From the NCBI GenBank assembly GCA_934462715.1, contig CAKSIJ010000006.1, forward strand, positions 103,451 through 167,450: a stretch of 64,000 bases of DNA, given 5' to 3'. The notes beneath the pieces were generated by a model that saw nothing but the letters and a program-made list of their open reading frames with translations, was not told the origin of the DNA and did no database searches. Made by a program: the position numbers and the translations under genes. This stretch comes from an uncultured Clostridia bacterium (lineage in GTDB: Bacteria > Bacillota > Clostridia > UBA1381). Below, piece by piece: positions 9,312-18,333 of this stretch. Within the stretch, counting starts at the first letter, position 1; every line of letters begins with the position of its first letter.

Positions 9312-9887
9312 TCAATTGCCGTTCTCGGGCGAATCGTCTGTGCCGGAATCGGCTTGCAAGGGTGATTCCTCCGGGCTTTGCGCCGATTGATTTGCGGAAA
9401 TGCCGGTCAGTGCAGTGAAATTATCTATCGAAACAGCGGCGAGATTAATCAAAAGTGCCTTTTGAAGATCGTCCGAACCGCCGCCGGCTGTGATTTCCAC
9501 ATGGTAGCCGTCAATGTAGTAGTGAATTGCCGGATAAGCGATAAAGGAATCATCGGCATTAAGCTCTGCGTCAAATGCGTCCGAGCGCATTTTTTTGCAC
9601 TCGTCATAATATTCCTTAACCTTTTCAGCACTTTGCAGACCGTTTTTCTGATAAACCTTTACAACGACCGGGTAGCCTTGCCCGACCGGGTTGCTTTTAT
9701 ACTCGGCAACAGAAACACGTCTTGATCGTTCCTCGGTCATTTCCGGGGCATAGTCAAGGTAAGGAGCAATATTTTCCTGTGTTAAAAGTTCTGACGGGTA
9801 TACGTCAGAAGTGTATTGGGGCTTCTTTTTTCCGCACGATGAAATCAGTAGGATTAATGATAAAACGGCAATAAGTATCTTTTTCAT
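9312..9887 (-). CDS. Predicted lipoprotein of unknown function
   Basis: 191 residues. The N-terminus MKKILIAVLSLILLISSCGK is a lipoprotein signal with Cys as the first mature residue, so the protein should sit on the outer face of the membrane. The start at 9887 was preferred over an upstream GTG because AAGGAG then has normal spacing. The mature part contains YPVVVKVYQKNG and AIHYYIDGYHVEITAGG and ends in a Ser/Glu/Asp-rich tail. I do not recognise the domain with certainty; it resembles small DUF4358-type lipoproteins only in general form. Confidence 0.75.
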   Translation of the reverse strand: MKKILIAVLSLILLISSCGKKKPQYTSDVYPSELLTQENIAPYLDYAPEMTEERSRRVSVAEYKSNPVGQGYPVVVKVYQKNGLQSAEKVKEYYDECKKMRSDAFDAELNADDSFIAYPAIHYYIDGYHVEITAGGGSDDLQKALLINLAAVSIDNFTALTGISANQSAQSPEESPLQADSGTDDSPENGN

Positions 9888-9969
9888 AATGACAATCACT
9901 CCTTATCAATTTTTCAAAATTAAAACGGTGCTAAACGAGCGCAAGAAGCTTGTTCCTGCGCCCTGATAA

Positions 9970-10902
9970 TTATTTCTTTAAGCTGACAGCTTCTTTGGCT
10001 GTTTTTGCAATGTTTTCGGCTGTCAGTCCATATTCCTTGAAAAGCTCAGCCGGTTTACCGGATTTGCCAAAACGGTCGGTACCGATAATTTTTACCGGAA
10101 CAGGTATGCTTTCACATACCGCTTCGCATACTGCGCTTCCCAGGCCGCCCATGATGTAATGCTCCTCACAGGTTACTATTGCGCCTGTTTCATTTGCGGC
10201 TTTTGCGATAATCTCTTTATCGAGCGGTTTAATTGTATGAATATTTATAACTCTTGCCGAGATTCCGTCTGCAGCAAGTATTTCTCTTGCTTTCAGTGCC
10301 TCGCCGACCATAAGACCGGTTGCGATTATTGACACGTCGGTGCCGTCCGCAAGCTGAACGCCCTTCCCAAGCTCAAATTTGTAGTCGGCAGAATTAATGT
10401 CCTCAACGGCAAGTCTGCCGAATCTCATATATACCGGACCGTTATGCTCGATTGCGGCTTTAACCGCAAGTCTTGCTTCTATATCATCGGCAGGGTTTAT
10501 TATAACCATTCCGGGGAGCGAACGCATAAGTGCAATATCTTCAAGACACTGGTGAGTTGCGCCGTCCTCGCCTACCGATATGCCGGCATGGGTTGCGCCG
10601 ATTTTTACGTTAAGTTTCGGATATGCGATTGAGTTTCTTATCTGCTCAAAGGCTCTGCCTGCGGCAAACATCGCAAAGGACGATGCAAATACAATCTTTC
10701 CTGTTGAAGCAAGACCCGCCGCAACGCTCATCATGTTGCCCTCAGCGATACCCACGTTTATAAATCTTTCGGGATAAACCTTTTTAAAGCAGTCTGTTTT
10801 TGTTGATTTTGAAAGGTCTGCGTCCAAAACCACTATGTTTTTATCGGCACCGAATTCTGCAAGCGCCGCACCATATGATTCTCTTGTTGCTTTCTTAGCC
10901 AT
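9970..10902 (-). CDS. Transketolase, C-terminal half (pyrimidine-binding and C-domain)
   Basis: 310 residues. It carries the pyrimidine-binding region (FINVGIAEGNMMSVAAGLAS, with the Glu that activates ThDP) and the C-terminal transketolase domain (GLMVGEALKAREIL, TCEEHYIMGGLG). With the gene just upstream it forms a split transketolase, a heteromer acting in the non-oxidative pentose phosphate pathway. The start codon overlaps the end of the N-terminal subunit gene by 8 bases, indicating translational coupling. DXS-like paralogues are excluded by the split and by sequence style. Confidence 0.95.
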   Translation of the reverse strand: MAKKATRESYGAALAEFGADKNIVVLDADLSKSTKTDCFKKVYPERFINVGIAEGNMMSVAAGLASTGKIVFASSFAMFAAGRAFEQIRNSIAYPKLNVKIGATHAGISVGEDGATHQCLEDIALMRSLPGMVIINPADDIEARLAVKAAIEHNGPVYMRFGRLAVEDINSADYKFELGKGVQLADGTDVSIIATGLMVGEALKAREILAADGISARVINIHTIKPLDKEIIAKAANETGAIVTCEEHYIMGGLGSAVCEAVCESIPVPVKIIGTDRFGKSGKPAELFKEYGLTAENIAKTAKEAVSLKK

Positions 10903-11749
10903 TTAATTCACCCTCCAGATTTTTGATTATTTCGTCAAGCTCAGCTTCTGCCTGATTGTATTGTTCTTCGTTCGGAGCAGAACCGTGCCAGCCGGCATTG
11001 TTTTCCATAAAGGATACGTTCTTGCCTTTGATTGAGTGCATGATAATTGCGGTTGGTTTTCCCTTTGTGGATTTTGCTTCGTTTATTGCGGCTTCAAGCT
11101 CCTCAAAGCTGTGAGCGGAGCAGTTGATAACGTGCCAGCCGAAAGCCTCGAATTTCTTATCTATCGGAGTGGGGTTCATTACATTTGTAATGTCGCCGTC
11201 AATCTGCAAGCCGTTAAAATCTATCAAGGCTGTAAGGTTGTCCAGCTTATAGTGAGCTGCAAACATAGCCTGTTCCCAAATCTGACCCTCTTCAAGCTCT
11301 CCGTCACCGAGAATCGAATAAACTCTGAATGACTTATTGTCAAGCTTAGCGGATAATGCCATTCCGCCGGCTGCCGAGAAGCCTTGTCCGAGAGAACCGG
11401 TTGACATATCAACGCCGGGTACGCCTTTCATGTCGGGGTGCCCTTGCAGATAGCTGTCAATCCTTCTGAAAGTTTTAATATCCTCAACCGGGAAATAACC
11501 TCTTAAGGCAAGTGCAGAATAAAGTGCGGGAGCGGTATGACCTTTAGAGAGAACAAAACGATCTCTGTCGGGATTTTTCGGATTCTTCGGATCAATATTC
11601 ATAACCTCGAAATAGAGGTATGTAAGAGCCTCCGCAATAGAGAGCGAACCGCCCGGATGACCTGACTGAGCAGAATAAACTGCCGTTAATGCGTTTTTAC
11701 GAACCTTGTTTGCAATAATCGAAAGCTCGCAGATTCTTTTTTTATCCAT
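10895..11749 (-). CDS. Transketolase, N-terminal half (ThDP-binding)
   Basis: 284 residues. Signatures are SAQSGHPGGSLSIAEALTYL, FVLSKGHTAPALYSAL and the ThDP/metal motif GDGELEEGQIWEQAMFAAHY followed by NN-type LIDFNGLQIDG. This is the diphosphate-binding half of a split transketolase; the other half follows with an 8-base overlap. Split transketolases are common in Clostridia and archaea. Confidence 0.95.
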   Translation of the reverse strand: MDKKRICELSIIANKVRKNALTAVYSAQSGHPGGSLSIAEALTYLYFEVMNIDPKNPKNPDRDRFVLSKGHTAPALYSALALRGYFPVEDIKTFRRIDSYLQGHPDMKGVPGVDMSTGSLGQGFSAAGGMALSAKLDNKSFRVYSILGDGELEEGQIWEQAMFAAHYKLDNLTALIDFNGLQIDGDITNVMNPTPIDKKFEAFGWHVINCSAHSFEELEAAINEAKSTKGKPTAIIMHSIKGKNVSFMENNAGWHGSAPNEEQYNQAEAELDEIIKNLEGELNG

Positions 11750-11795
11750 TATATATTATCCTTTCCGTGCAAAGCACAATAGTATACTTAGTTTA

Positions 11796-12203
11796 TTACA
11801 GACGATCGGGTTCTTCCGATTTTGTGTGTTCATATGACAGCTTCATGATTTCATCAAGACGGCCGGTATCGCCTTTAAGATACAAATATCCGATCAGCGC
11901 TTCAAAGCCGGTCGCACGTCTGTATTCCGTTACATCTGCATTTTTCGGGACGGTTGCCGATTTTGCGTTTCTTCCCCTTTTGTATATTGCAAGTTCTTCC
12001 TCAGTGAGAATTGTTTCCACAATTACCATAGCGCGGCTTTGTGCTTTTGCTTTCACATGAGCCGAGGACAAAACATGAAGCTTGTGCGGAGGCATATCGG
12101 AATGTTCTTCGATCAGCCTGCTTCTTACATAAAGCTCATACACTCCGTCACCGATGTATGCAAGAACCAATGGGGAATATAGAGCGGGTTTCAGTTTTTC
12201 CAT
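11796..12203 (-). CDS. mrnC: Mini-ribonuclease 3
   Basis: 135 residues: an RNase III catalytic domain without the double-stranded-RNA-binding domain. The motif LAYIGDGVYELYVRSRL and the later GRNAKSATVPKNADVTEYR are characteristic. Mini-III matures 23S rRNA ends in Bacillota. It directly follows cysS (33 bases), the usual order cysE-cysS-mrnC in this phylum. AGATAATT before the ATG at 12203 is a weak ribosome binding site. Confidence 0.96.
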   Translation of the reverse strand: MEKLKPALYSPLVLAYIGDGVYELYVRSRLIEEHSDMPPHKLHVLSSAHVKAKAQSRAMVIVETILTEEELAIYKRGRNAKSATVPKNADVTEYRRATGFEALIGYLYLKGDTGRLDEIMKLSYEHTKSEEPDRL

Positions 12204-12236
12204 AATTATCTCCGTTCTGCCGGTGCAATCGGGCGG

Positions 12237-13643
12237 TTATTCCTCATAAGACCATTTTACACCCATCGGTGTGTCTTTGAGAACTATATGCATTTCTTTC
12301 AGCTTATCTCTGATTTCGTCCGCTTTTGCCCAGTTTTTCTCAGCTCTTGCCTTGTTTCTTTCTTCAATCATGGCTTCGATTTCTTCATCGAGCGGTTTTT
12401 CTTCGGTTTTTGCAAAAAGTCCCAGAACTCCGCCAAGCTCAGCAATTGTATCGAGCGCCTTTTTTGCGGCTTCCTTTGATACCTGTTTATCGTTGGATAA
12501 ATCAGTGTTTGCCGCATAGACAATATCGAATATTACGGAAATTGCGTCTGCGGTGTTAAGGTCATCGTCCATTGCGTCAATGAATTTTTGCCTGAAGCCG
12601 TCAAGCTTATTGCAAAATTTCTTTTCGGAATCGTTCATTTCACCATCGGAACCGTTTTCGTAAAGGAATTTAAGGTTGTTTATGCAGGTGTAAACTCTTT
12701 CAACGGCAGATTTTGACTGTTCCATGAGCGTATCTGAAAAATTAACAGGGTTTCTGTAATGAGCCGAAAGCATAAAGAATCTTACAATTTCCGGATCGTA
12801 CTGCTTTATTATATCCCTTACGGTAAAGAAGTTTCCGAGAGATTTACTCATTTTCTGATTGTTTATATTGATATAGCCGTTATGCATCCAATAGCGAGCA
12901 AACGGAGCGTTGTTGGCACATTCGCTTTGTGCAATTTCGTTTTCGTGGTGAGGAAATATCAAATCCTGACCGCCCGAATGAATATCTATTGTTTTTCCGA
13001 GATATTTGTTAGCCATTGCGGAACATTCGATATGCCAGCCCGGCCTGCCGAGTCCCCATGGACTCTCCCATGCCGGCTCGCCCTCTTTTTTCGCTTTCCA
13101 TAGGGCAAAATCCATAGCGTCACGCTTGTGCTCGCTTACATCAATTCTTGCGCCGGCCTCCAGATCCTCGAGCGGCTGCTTTGAAAGCTTACCGTATTCC
13201 TTGAATTTTTTTGTTGAGAAATAAACGTTTCCGTCAACCTCGTATGCATAACCGTTGTCAACAAGCTTCTTTACCGTGTCGATAATAGCGTCTATATTTT
13301 CGGTTGCCTTGGGGTGAACGGTTGCCTTGTGTATTCCGAGTGCGGCTGCGTCCTTGTAGTATTCGTCAATAAATCTTTCGCCAAGCTCCTTAACCGTTAT
13401 GCCCTCTTTGTTCGCGCGCTTAATCATTTTGTCGTCAACGTCGGTAAAGTTCTGGACAAACTTTACTTTGTAGCCCCTGTATTCAAGATAACGGCGCATC
13501 GTATCGAATATGATAAACGGACGTGCGTTTCCGATATGGAAATAATCATACACGGTAGGACCGCAAGAGTACATTTTGACCTCATTTTTATCGATAGGTA
13601 CAAACTCTTCTTTTTTTCTTGTCATTGTGTTGTAGATTTTCAT
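12237..13643 (-). CDS. cysS: Cysteine--tRNA ligase
   Basis: 468 residues, class I synthetase. Seen: zinc ligand and start of the nucleotide site in YSCGPTVYDYFHIGNARPF (HIGN form of the HIGH motif), GWHIECSAMA with zinc ligands, HHENEIAQSE, and the QKMSKSLGN loop. It charges tRNA-Cys in the cytoplasm. The gene lies between cysE and mrnC. No T-box is visible upstream of the operon, although cysE-cysS units often carry one in this phylum. Confidence 0.98.
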   Translation of the reverse strand: MKIYNTMTRKKEEFVPIDKNEVKMYSCGPTVYDYFHIGNARPFIIFDTMRRYLEYRGYKVKFVQNFTDVDDKMIKRANKEGITVKELGERFIDEYYKDAAALGIHKATVHPKATENIDAIIDTVKKLVDNGYAYEVDGNVYFSTKKFKEYGKLSKQPLEDLEAGARIDVSEHKRDAMDFALWKAKKEGEPAWESPWGLGRPGWHIECSAMANKYLGKTIDIHSGGQDLIFPHHENEIAQSECANNAPFARYWMHNGYININNQKMSKSLGNFFTVRDIIKQYDPEIVRFFMLSAHYRNPVNFSDTLMEQSKSAVERVYTCINNLKFLYENGSDGEMNDSEKKFCNKLDGFRQKFIDAMDDDLNTADAISVIFDIVYAANTDLSNDKQVSKEAAKKALDTIAELGGVLGLFAKTEEKPLDEEIEAMIEERNKARAEKNWAKADEIRDKLKEMHIVLKDTPMGVKWSYEE

Positions 13644-13687
13644 TTATGTTCAAATCCTTTCCTGCCGGAAAATCCGGTTCGGTAGTT

Positions 13688-14344
13688 TTATTTGTTTTCA
13701 AGCCTTGCTTCAAGCTCTGCAATGTGTTTTTCCAAATTTGAAACGTGAACTGTCAGAGTACACAGCTGCGATGAAATCGGATCGGGCATTTTAACCTGAT
13801 CGAGATCGTTGCAATTGACCTTGACGCCCTCACGGCGCACAATCCTTGCCGGAACGCCCACACAAGTCGAGTTCGGAGGAACCTCGGATAAAACAACCGC
13901 ACCGGCTGCTATTTTTGAATTATCTCCGACAGTGAAAGGCCCGAGAACCTTTGCGCCGCTTCCGACCATTACGTTGTTGCCCAAGGTTGGGTGTCTTTTA
14001 CCGGTATCCTTTCCGGTACCGCCGAGCGTAACTCCCTGATATATTGTGCAATCGTTGCCTATTTCTGCAGTTTCTCCGATTACGACTCCCATGCCGTGGT
14101 CTATAAAGAAACGTCTGCCGATTTTTGCAGCAGGGTGGATTTCAATACCTGTGAAAAATCTGACGGTCTGCGAAATCCATCTTGCCAAGAATTTTATGTG
14201 ATGCTTATACAGAAAATGCGCCGCTCTGTGCCACATTACTGCATTTATTCCGGGATAAAGCAAAAAAACCTCAAGCCCTGTTCTGGCTGCCGGATCACGA
14301 TCCAATACAGCTTTTATATCCTCGCGCAAATGGCTAAATATCAT
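13688..14344 (-). CDS. cysE: Serine O-acetyltransferase
   Basis: 218 residues with hexapeptide repeats in the second half (IGRRFFIDHGMGVVIGETAE, GVTLGGTGKDTGKRHPTLG). It acetylates serine with acetyl-CoA in the first step of cysteine synthesis. The start at 14344 (MIFSHLREDIK) is chosen because AAGGCGG lies at normal distance; a GTG four codons upstream overlaps that site. It is first in the cysE-cysS-mrnC unit, linking cysteine supply to cysteinyl-tRNA formation. Confidence 0.96.
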   Translation of the reverse strand: MIFSHLREDIKAVLDRDPAARTGLEVFLLYPGINAVMWHRAAHFLYKHHIKFLARWISQTVRFFTGIEIHPAAKIGRRFFIDHGMGVVIGETAEIGNDCTIYQGVTLGGTGKDTGKRHPTLGNNVMVGSGAKVLGPFTVGDNSKIAAGAVVLSEVPPNSTCVGVPARIVRREGVKVNCNDLDQVKMPDPISSQLCTLTVHVSNLEKHIAELEARLENK

Positions 14345-14390
14345 TAATAGCTTCACCGCCTTATAATATTATTTGTTCCGATATATCTTC

Positions 14391-14418
14391 CGCAAAACCG
14401 TAATAACGCAGTTTTGCG
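14391..14418 (-). other. Stem-loop in the cysE leader
   Basis: CGCAAAAC / GTTTTGCG stem with a 12-base loop, about 45 bases before cysE. It lacks T-box specifier and TGGNACC-type sequences. Function unknown; an attenuator or protein operator is possible. Confidence 0.4.
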
Positions 14419-14563
14419 ATTACTTTTTAAATATTCATTATTGTTCGCTACTTATATTATATGCAGATACATAAAATACTGCAATCAGCATATAATACCA
14501 AAATAAATTATACAACAAACCGAGAAAAAAAACAACTTATAATTCCAAAATTATAAAAAATAA

Positions 14564-14618
14564 TCAATTTGCATAAAAACACGAAAATCAGAGGTTTGTT
14601 TTTATGCAAACTTGCAAT
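14564..14618. repeat. Long imperfect inverted repeat between cysE and yitT-like gene
   Basis: A perfect 13-base core TTTGCATAAAAAC (14568-14580) is matched by GTTTTTATGCAAA (14598-14610), and the flanks TCAATT / AATTGAT continue the symmetry with a short insertion. It lies directly upstream of the plus-strand gene at 14653 and could be an operator or an RNA hairpin in its leader. Confidence 0.6.
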
Positions 14619-14652
14619 TGATCCATGCTCATGCATGAGAAATGGGGTGCGT

Positions 14653-15501
14653 ATGAAAATTACGGCTGAAAAAATCAAATCGGGAGCGGTTATCCTTGTC
14701 GGTGTAATTCTGCTGTCGGTGTCCATAAGCAGCTTTTGTGTGCCGAATAAAATTGTCAGCGGAGGAGTTTCGGGAATAGCGACGGTTATTTTCTATCTGT
14801 TTAAAATTCCCGTCGGAATAAGCTATTATGCCGTGAATGTTATATTTCTTGTTTTAGGATATAAATCGCTCGGAAAAAGCTTTGTTGTAAAAACACTTGT
14901 GTGCGCCGGTCTGACCGCTGTATTTTCCGATATTTTTTCAAGTCTGCCGCCGATAACCGCCGATCCTCTGCTTGCGGCTGTGTTCGGCGGAGTTCTGGGC
15001 GGCAGCGGAATAGGTCTTACGCTTATTGAGAATGCGTCAACCGGAGGAACGGATATTGCGGCAAGACTGGTACAGTCAAAAATCCCTCATCTTCCCATAG
15101 GCAAGCTGCTGCTTGCCGTTGACGCTGTTGTGATAGCAGTATCGTTTTTTGTGTTCGGCAATGTCGAGCTTACCTTGTACGGAATATTGTCGCTTGCGGT
15201 ATCCTCCGCTTCGGTCGATATGCTGATAAACAAGATGAACGAATCAAAGCTTGTTTTTGTGATAAGCGAAAAGGGTTCGGAAATAGTGGAAAAATACGTC
15301 AAAAAATCAAACAGGGGAGCGACCGTTATAGACGCTTTCGGAGCATTTACGGGAAATAAGAAATCTATGCTTGTCTGCGCAATTAAAGAATATGAATTGC
15401 CGGACTTTAAAAAGAATATAACACAAATAGACAAGGATGCTTTTGTAGTTTTCAGCGAATCGCAGCAGATTATCGGAAACGGTTTTTATGTTTATCATTA
15501 A
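14653..15501 (+). CDS. YitT family membrane protein
   Basis: 282 residues. The N-terminal 5-6 membrane helices include SSFCVPNKIVSGGVSGIATV and NASTGGTDIAARL, both typical of the YitT/DUF161 family. The C-terminal soluble domain (DUF2179-like, ending KNITQIDKDAFVVFSES) is also typical. Function is unproven; these are sometimes labelled membrane transporters. The start at 14653 follows GGGGTG; the longer upstream frame crosses the inverted repeat at 14564-14618. Confidence 0.9.
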   Translation: MKITAEKIKSGAVILVGVILLSVSISSFCVPNKIVSGGVSGIATVIFYLFKIPVGISYYAVNVIFLVLGYKSLGKSFVVKTLVCAGLTAVFSDIFSSLPPITADPLLAAVFGGVLGGSGIGLTLIENASTGGTDIAARLVQSKIPHLPIGKLLLAVDAVVIAVSFFVFGNVELTLYGILSLAVSSASVDMLINKMNESKLVFVISEKGSEIVEKYVKKSNRGATVIDAFGAFTGNKKSMLVCAIKEYELPDFKKNITQIDKDAFVVFSESQQIIGNGFYVYH

Positions 15502-15555
15502 GCATGAAAAAAAATCGGTTTTCTTCGCAGAACTGCCGATTATTGATTATGATTA

Positions 15556-15583
15556 TTGACTTCTGATGAATTTGTGGTATAAT
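15556..15583 (+). promoter_or_regulatory. Promoter for the ygiQ-folD operon
   Basis: TTGACT, 16-base spacer, TATAAT, about 70 bases upstream of the next gene. Confidence 0.75.
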
Positions 15584-15651
15584 ATAGTGGAGATGTAATC
15601 AGGAACAGAAATTAATTGTCTGAGAAATTAAGTACAGAAAGAGAAAGACCA

Positions 15652-17556
15652 ATGATAAAGGATTTTTTACCGGTATGCAGAGAGGATATGGAAAAAAGAG
15701 GGTGGGAACAGCTTGATTTTCTTTATGTATGCGGTGACGCATATGTAGACCACCCGAGCTTCGGCCATGCAATAATTTCAAGAGTGCTTGAAAAGCACGG
15801 ATATAAAGTCGGGATTGTTGCGCTTCCCGATTGGAGAAGCACTGACGATTTTAAAAAGCTCGGCAAACCGCGGCTCGGGGTGCTGGTTTCCGCAGGAAAT
15901 ATTGACAGTATGGTAAATCACTATACAGCCGGTAAAAAACGCCGCAGCGATGATGTTTATGCTCCGGGAAACAAATCCGGTCAGCGTCCCGACAGGGCAA
16001 CCATTGTTTACTGCAACAGAATCAGAGAGGCTTTCGGAGGACTTCCGCTGATTATCGGTGGAATAGAGGCAAGCCTGAGAAGGTTTGCCCACTACGATTA
16101 CTGGGATGACAAAATAAGGAGATCAATACTTCTGGATTCAAAAGCGGATCTGCTTATTTACGGCATGGGAGAAAAGCAGATTGTCGAAATGGCGGACTGC
16201 CTTGACAGCGGAATGAACGTTAAGGATATTACATATATACCGGGTACTTGTTATCTGTCAAACAGCGATGACATCGACAACAGCGTAATTATTCCGGCAT
16301 TTGAGGAATGTCGGGATTCAAAAAGAGCGTATGCCGATTCCTGCCGCATACAGTATTACGAGCAGAATCCGTATAACGGAAAGACGATAGTACAAAAGCA
16401 CGGCGACAAATTTCTGGTTCAGAATCCGCCCGAGCCGCCGCTTTCGACAACCGAACTCGATTCGGTCTATTCGCTTCCGTATATGAAAAATTATCACCCT
16501 ATGTACGAAAAGGACGGCGGAATTGAAGCAATTAAAGAGGTAAAATTCAGCCTTGTGAGCTCGAGAGGGTGCTTCGGCGGCTGTAATTTCTGCGCACTTG
16601 CTTTTCATCAGGGAAGAATAGTGACGGCAAGAAGTCAGCAGTCTATAATAAACGAAGCAAAGCAGATGGTATGGGATCCCGATTTTAAGGGTTATATCCA
16701 TGATGTCGGAGGACCAACCGCAAACTTTCGTGCACCTGCCTGCCGGAAACAGGCAACCCACGGTGCATGCAAGGACAGACAGTGCCTGTTCCCCGAACCG
16801 TGCAAAAATCTGAAAGCCGACCATTCGGAGTATCTGTCGCTTCTTAAAAAGCTCAGGGAAATCGAGGGTGTAAAAAAGGTATTTATCCGTTCGGGTATTC
16901 GTTTTGATTATCTTTTATGCGATAAAAATGATGAGTTTTTTTATGAATTATGCGAGCATCATGTGAGCGGTCAGCTGAAGGTTGCGCCGGAGCATATTTC
17001 CGATAATGTTTTAAAGTATATGGGAAAACCGAAAAATTCGGTATTCAACAGGTTTTCCGATAAGTTCTACAGGATAAATGAGAAAATCGGCAAGAAACAG
17101 TATTTGGTGCCTTATCTGATGTCGAGTCACCCGGGAAGTACGCTAAAGGAAGCGGTGGAGCTTGCGCTTTATCTTAAAGAGCATAATATAAACCCGCAGC
17201 AGGTGCAGGATTTTTATCCCACACCGGGTACGATTTCAACGTGTATGTTTTATACCGGCTTGAATCCGTTTACCATGGAAAAGGTGTATGTGCCGAAAAC
17301 ACCGAAAGAAAAAGCAATGCAAAGAGCACTTTTGCAATATAGAAATCCGGATAATTATAAATTGGTATCGGAGGCTTTAAGGCTTGCCGGAAGAAGCGAT
17401 CTGATAGGCTTTTCGCCGAAGTGTCTTATCAGACCGAAAAAAGAAGAATGGAGGAAAAAGGATAATGGCAAAGATTTTAAGCGGAAAGACGGTTTCGCAA
17501 AGAATAAAGGACGAGTTGAAAAAAGAGGTGGCAGAGCTAAAGGAAAAAAAAATTAA
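15652..17556 (+). CDS. YgiQ family radical SAM protein
   Basis: 634 residues. The N-terminal part carries FLYVCGDAYVDHPSFGHAII and the block IGGIEASLRRFAHYDYWDD of the YgiQ family. The radical SAM cluster motif CFGGCNFCA follows at about residue 305, and the C-terminal DUF3362-like region includes FYPTPGTISTCMFYT. The substrate is unknown. The last ~30 residues form a basic tail rich in Lys, Arg and Gly, encoded entirely within the first 92 bases of folD in another frame. Start at 15652 (MIKDFLPV) follows AGAAAG; an upstream TTG is less likely. Confidence 0.93.
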   Translation: MIKDFLPVCREDMEKRGWEQLDFLYVCGDAYVDHPSFGHAIISRVLEKHGYKVGIVALPDWRSTDDFKKLGKPRLGVLVSAGNIDSMVNHYTAGKKRRSDDVYAPGNKSGQRPDRATIVYCNRIREAFGGLPLIIGGIEASLRRFAHYDYWDDKIRRSILLDSKADLLIYGMGEKQIVEMADCLDSGMNVKDITYIPGTCYLSNSDDIDNSVIIPAFEECRDSKRAYADSCRIQYYEQNPYNGKTIVQKHGDKFLVQNPPEPPLSTTELDSVYSLPYMKNYHPMYEKDGGIEAIKEVKFSLVSSRGCFGGCNFCALAFHQGRIVTARSQQSIINEAKQMVWDPDFKGYIHDVGGPTANFRAPACRKQATHGACKDRQCLFPEPCKNLKADHSEYLSLLKKLREIEGVKKVFIRSGIRFDYLLCDKNDEFFYELCEHHVSGQLKVAPEHISDNVLKYMGKPKNSVFNRFSDKFYRINEKIGKKQYLVPYLMSSHPGSTLKEAVELALYLKEHNINPQQVQDFYPTPGTISTCMFYTGLNPFTMEKVYVPKTPKEKAMQRALLQYRNPDNYKLVSEALRLAGRSDLIGFSPKCLIRPKKEEWRKKDNGKDFKRKDGFAKNKGRVEKRGGRAKGKKN

Positions 17557-18313
17557 CCCGGGCTTGGCGGTGATTATTGTAGGAGATGATCCTGCAAGCA
17601 GAGTTTATGTAAACAACAAGAAAAAGGCTTGCGATGAGATAGGAATCTATTCGGAGGAATATGCACTGCCCGAGGAAACGAGCGAGGAGGAGCTGCTGGC
17701 GCTTATCCGCAAGCTTAACGGAAAAAAGGAGATTAACGGAATACTGGTTCAGCTGCCCGTACCGAAAAAAATAAACGAAGAAACGATTATAAATGCGATA
17801 GATCCGAAAAAGGATGTTGATGCATTTCACCCGGTTAATGTGGGAAAAATAATGGTCGGAAATTTTGATTTTGTGCCATGCACACCGGCAGGAGTTATGG
17901 AACTGATAGATGAAAGCGGCATAGATGTTGCCGGTAAAGAGTGCGTTGTTGTCGGCAGAAGCAATATAGTCGGAAAGCCACAGGCAATGCTTTTGCTCCA
18001 TAAAAACGGCACCGTGACAATCTGCCATTCAAAAACTAAGAATCTGAAAGAAAAAACTAAACAGGCGGATATTTTGATTGCAGCAGTCGGAAAACCGAAT
18101 TTTATCACAGGTGATATGATTAAAGAAGGCGCTGTTGTTATAGATGTCGGAATTAACAGAATTGCCGAAAAGAAGCTTGTGGGAGATGTTGATTTTGAAA
18201 GTGCCGAAAAGGTTGCCGGAGCAATCACTCCCGTGCCGGGCGGAGTGGGACCCATGACGATTGCAATGCTTATGAAGAATACAGTAAAAGCCGCAATCAT
18301 ACAGAACGTCTGA
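17465..18313 (+). CDS. folD: Methylenetetrahydrofolate dehydrogenase / methenyl-THF cyclohydrolase
   Basis: 282 residues. Bifunctional enzyme of one-carbon metabolism interconverting methylene-, methenyl- and formyl-tetrahydrofolate. Signatures: SRVYVNNKKKACDEIGI with the catalytic Lys, CTPAGVMELI, GRSNIVGKPQAMLL, and the C-terminal PGGVGPMTIAMLMKNT. The ATG at 17465 follows GGAGGAAAAAGG, so it begins inside ygiQ; the 92-base overlap implies translational coupling. The next membrane-protein gene starts 20 bases after its stop. Confidence 0.97.
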   Translation: MAKILSGKTVSQRIKDELKKEVAELKEKKINPGLAVIIVGDDPASRVYVNNKKKACDEIGIYSEEYALPEETSEEELLALIRKLNGKKEINGILVQLPVPKKINEETIINAIDPKKDVDAFHPVNVGKIMVGNFDFVPCTPAGVMELIDESGIDVAGKECVVVGRSNIVGKPQAMLLLHKNGTVTICHSKTKNLKEKTKQADILIAAVGKPNFITGDMIKEGAVVIDVGINRIAEKKLVGDVDFESAEKVAGAITPVPGGVGPMTIAMLMKNTVKAAIIQNV

Positions 18314-18333
18314 TAAGCCCTGAGGTAGTGCGT

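Noticed and set aside
14345..14652. T-box(Cys) upstream of cysE-cysS
   Set aside because: No TGGNACC-type motif or specifier loop; only a simple 8-bp stem-loop and a palindrome.
17465..17556. folD start placed after the ygiQ-like stop to avoid the overlap
   Set aside because: The conserved FolD N-terminus (MAKILSGKTVSQRIKDELK) and its GGAGG site lie inside the overlap, so the overlap is real.
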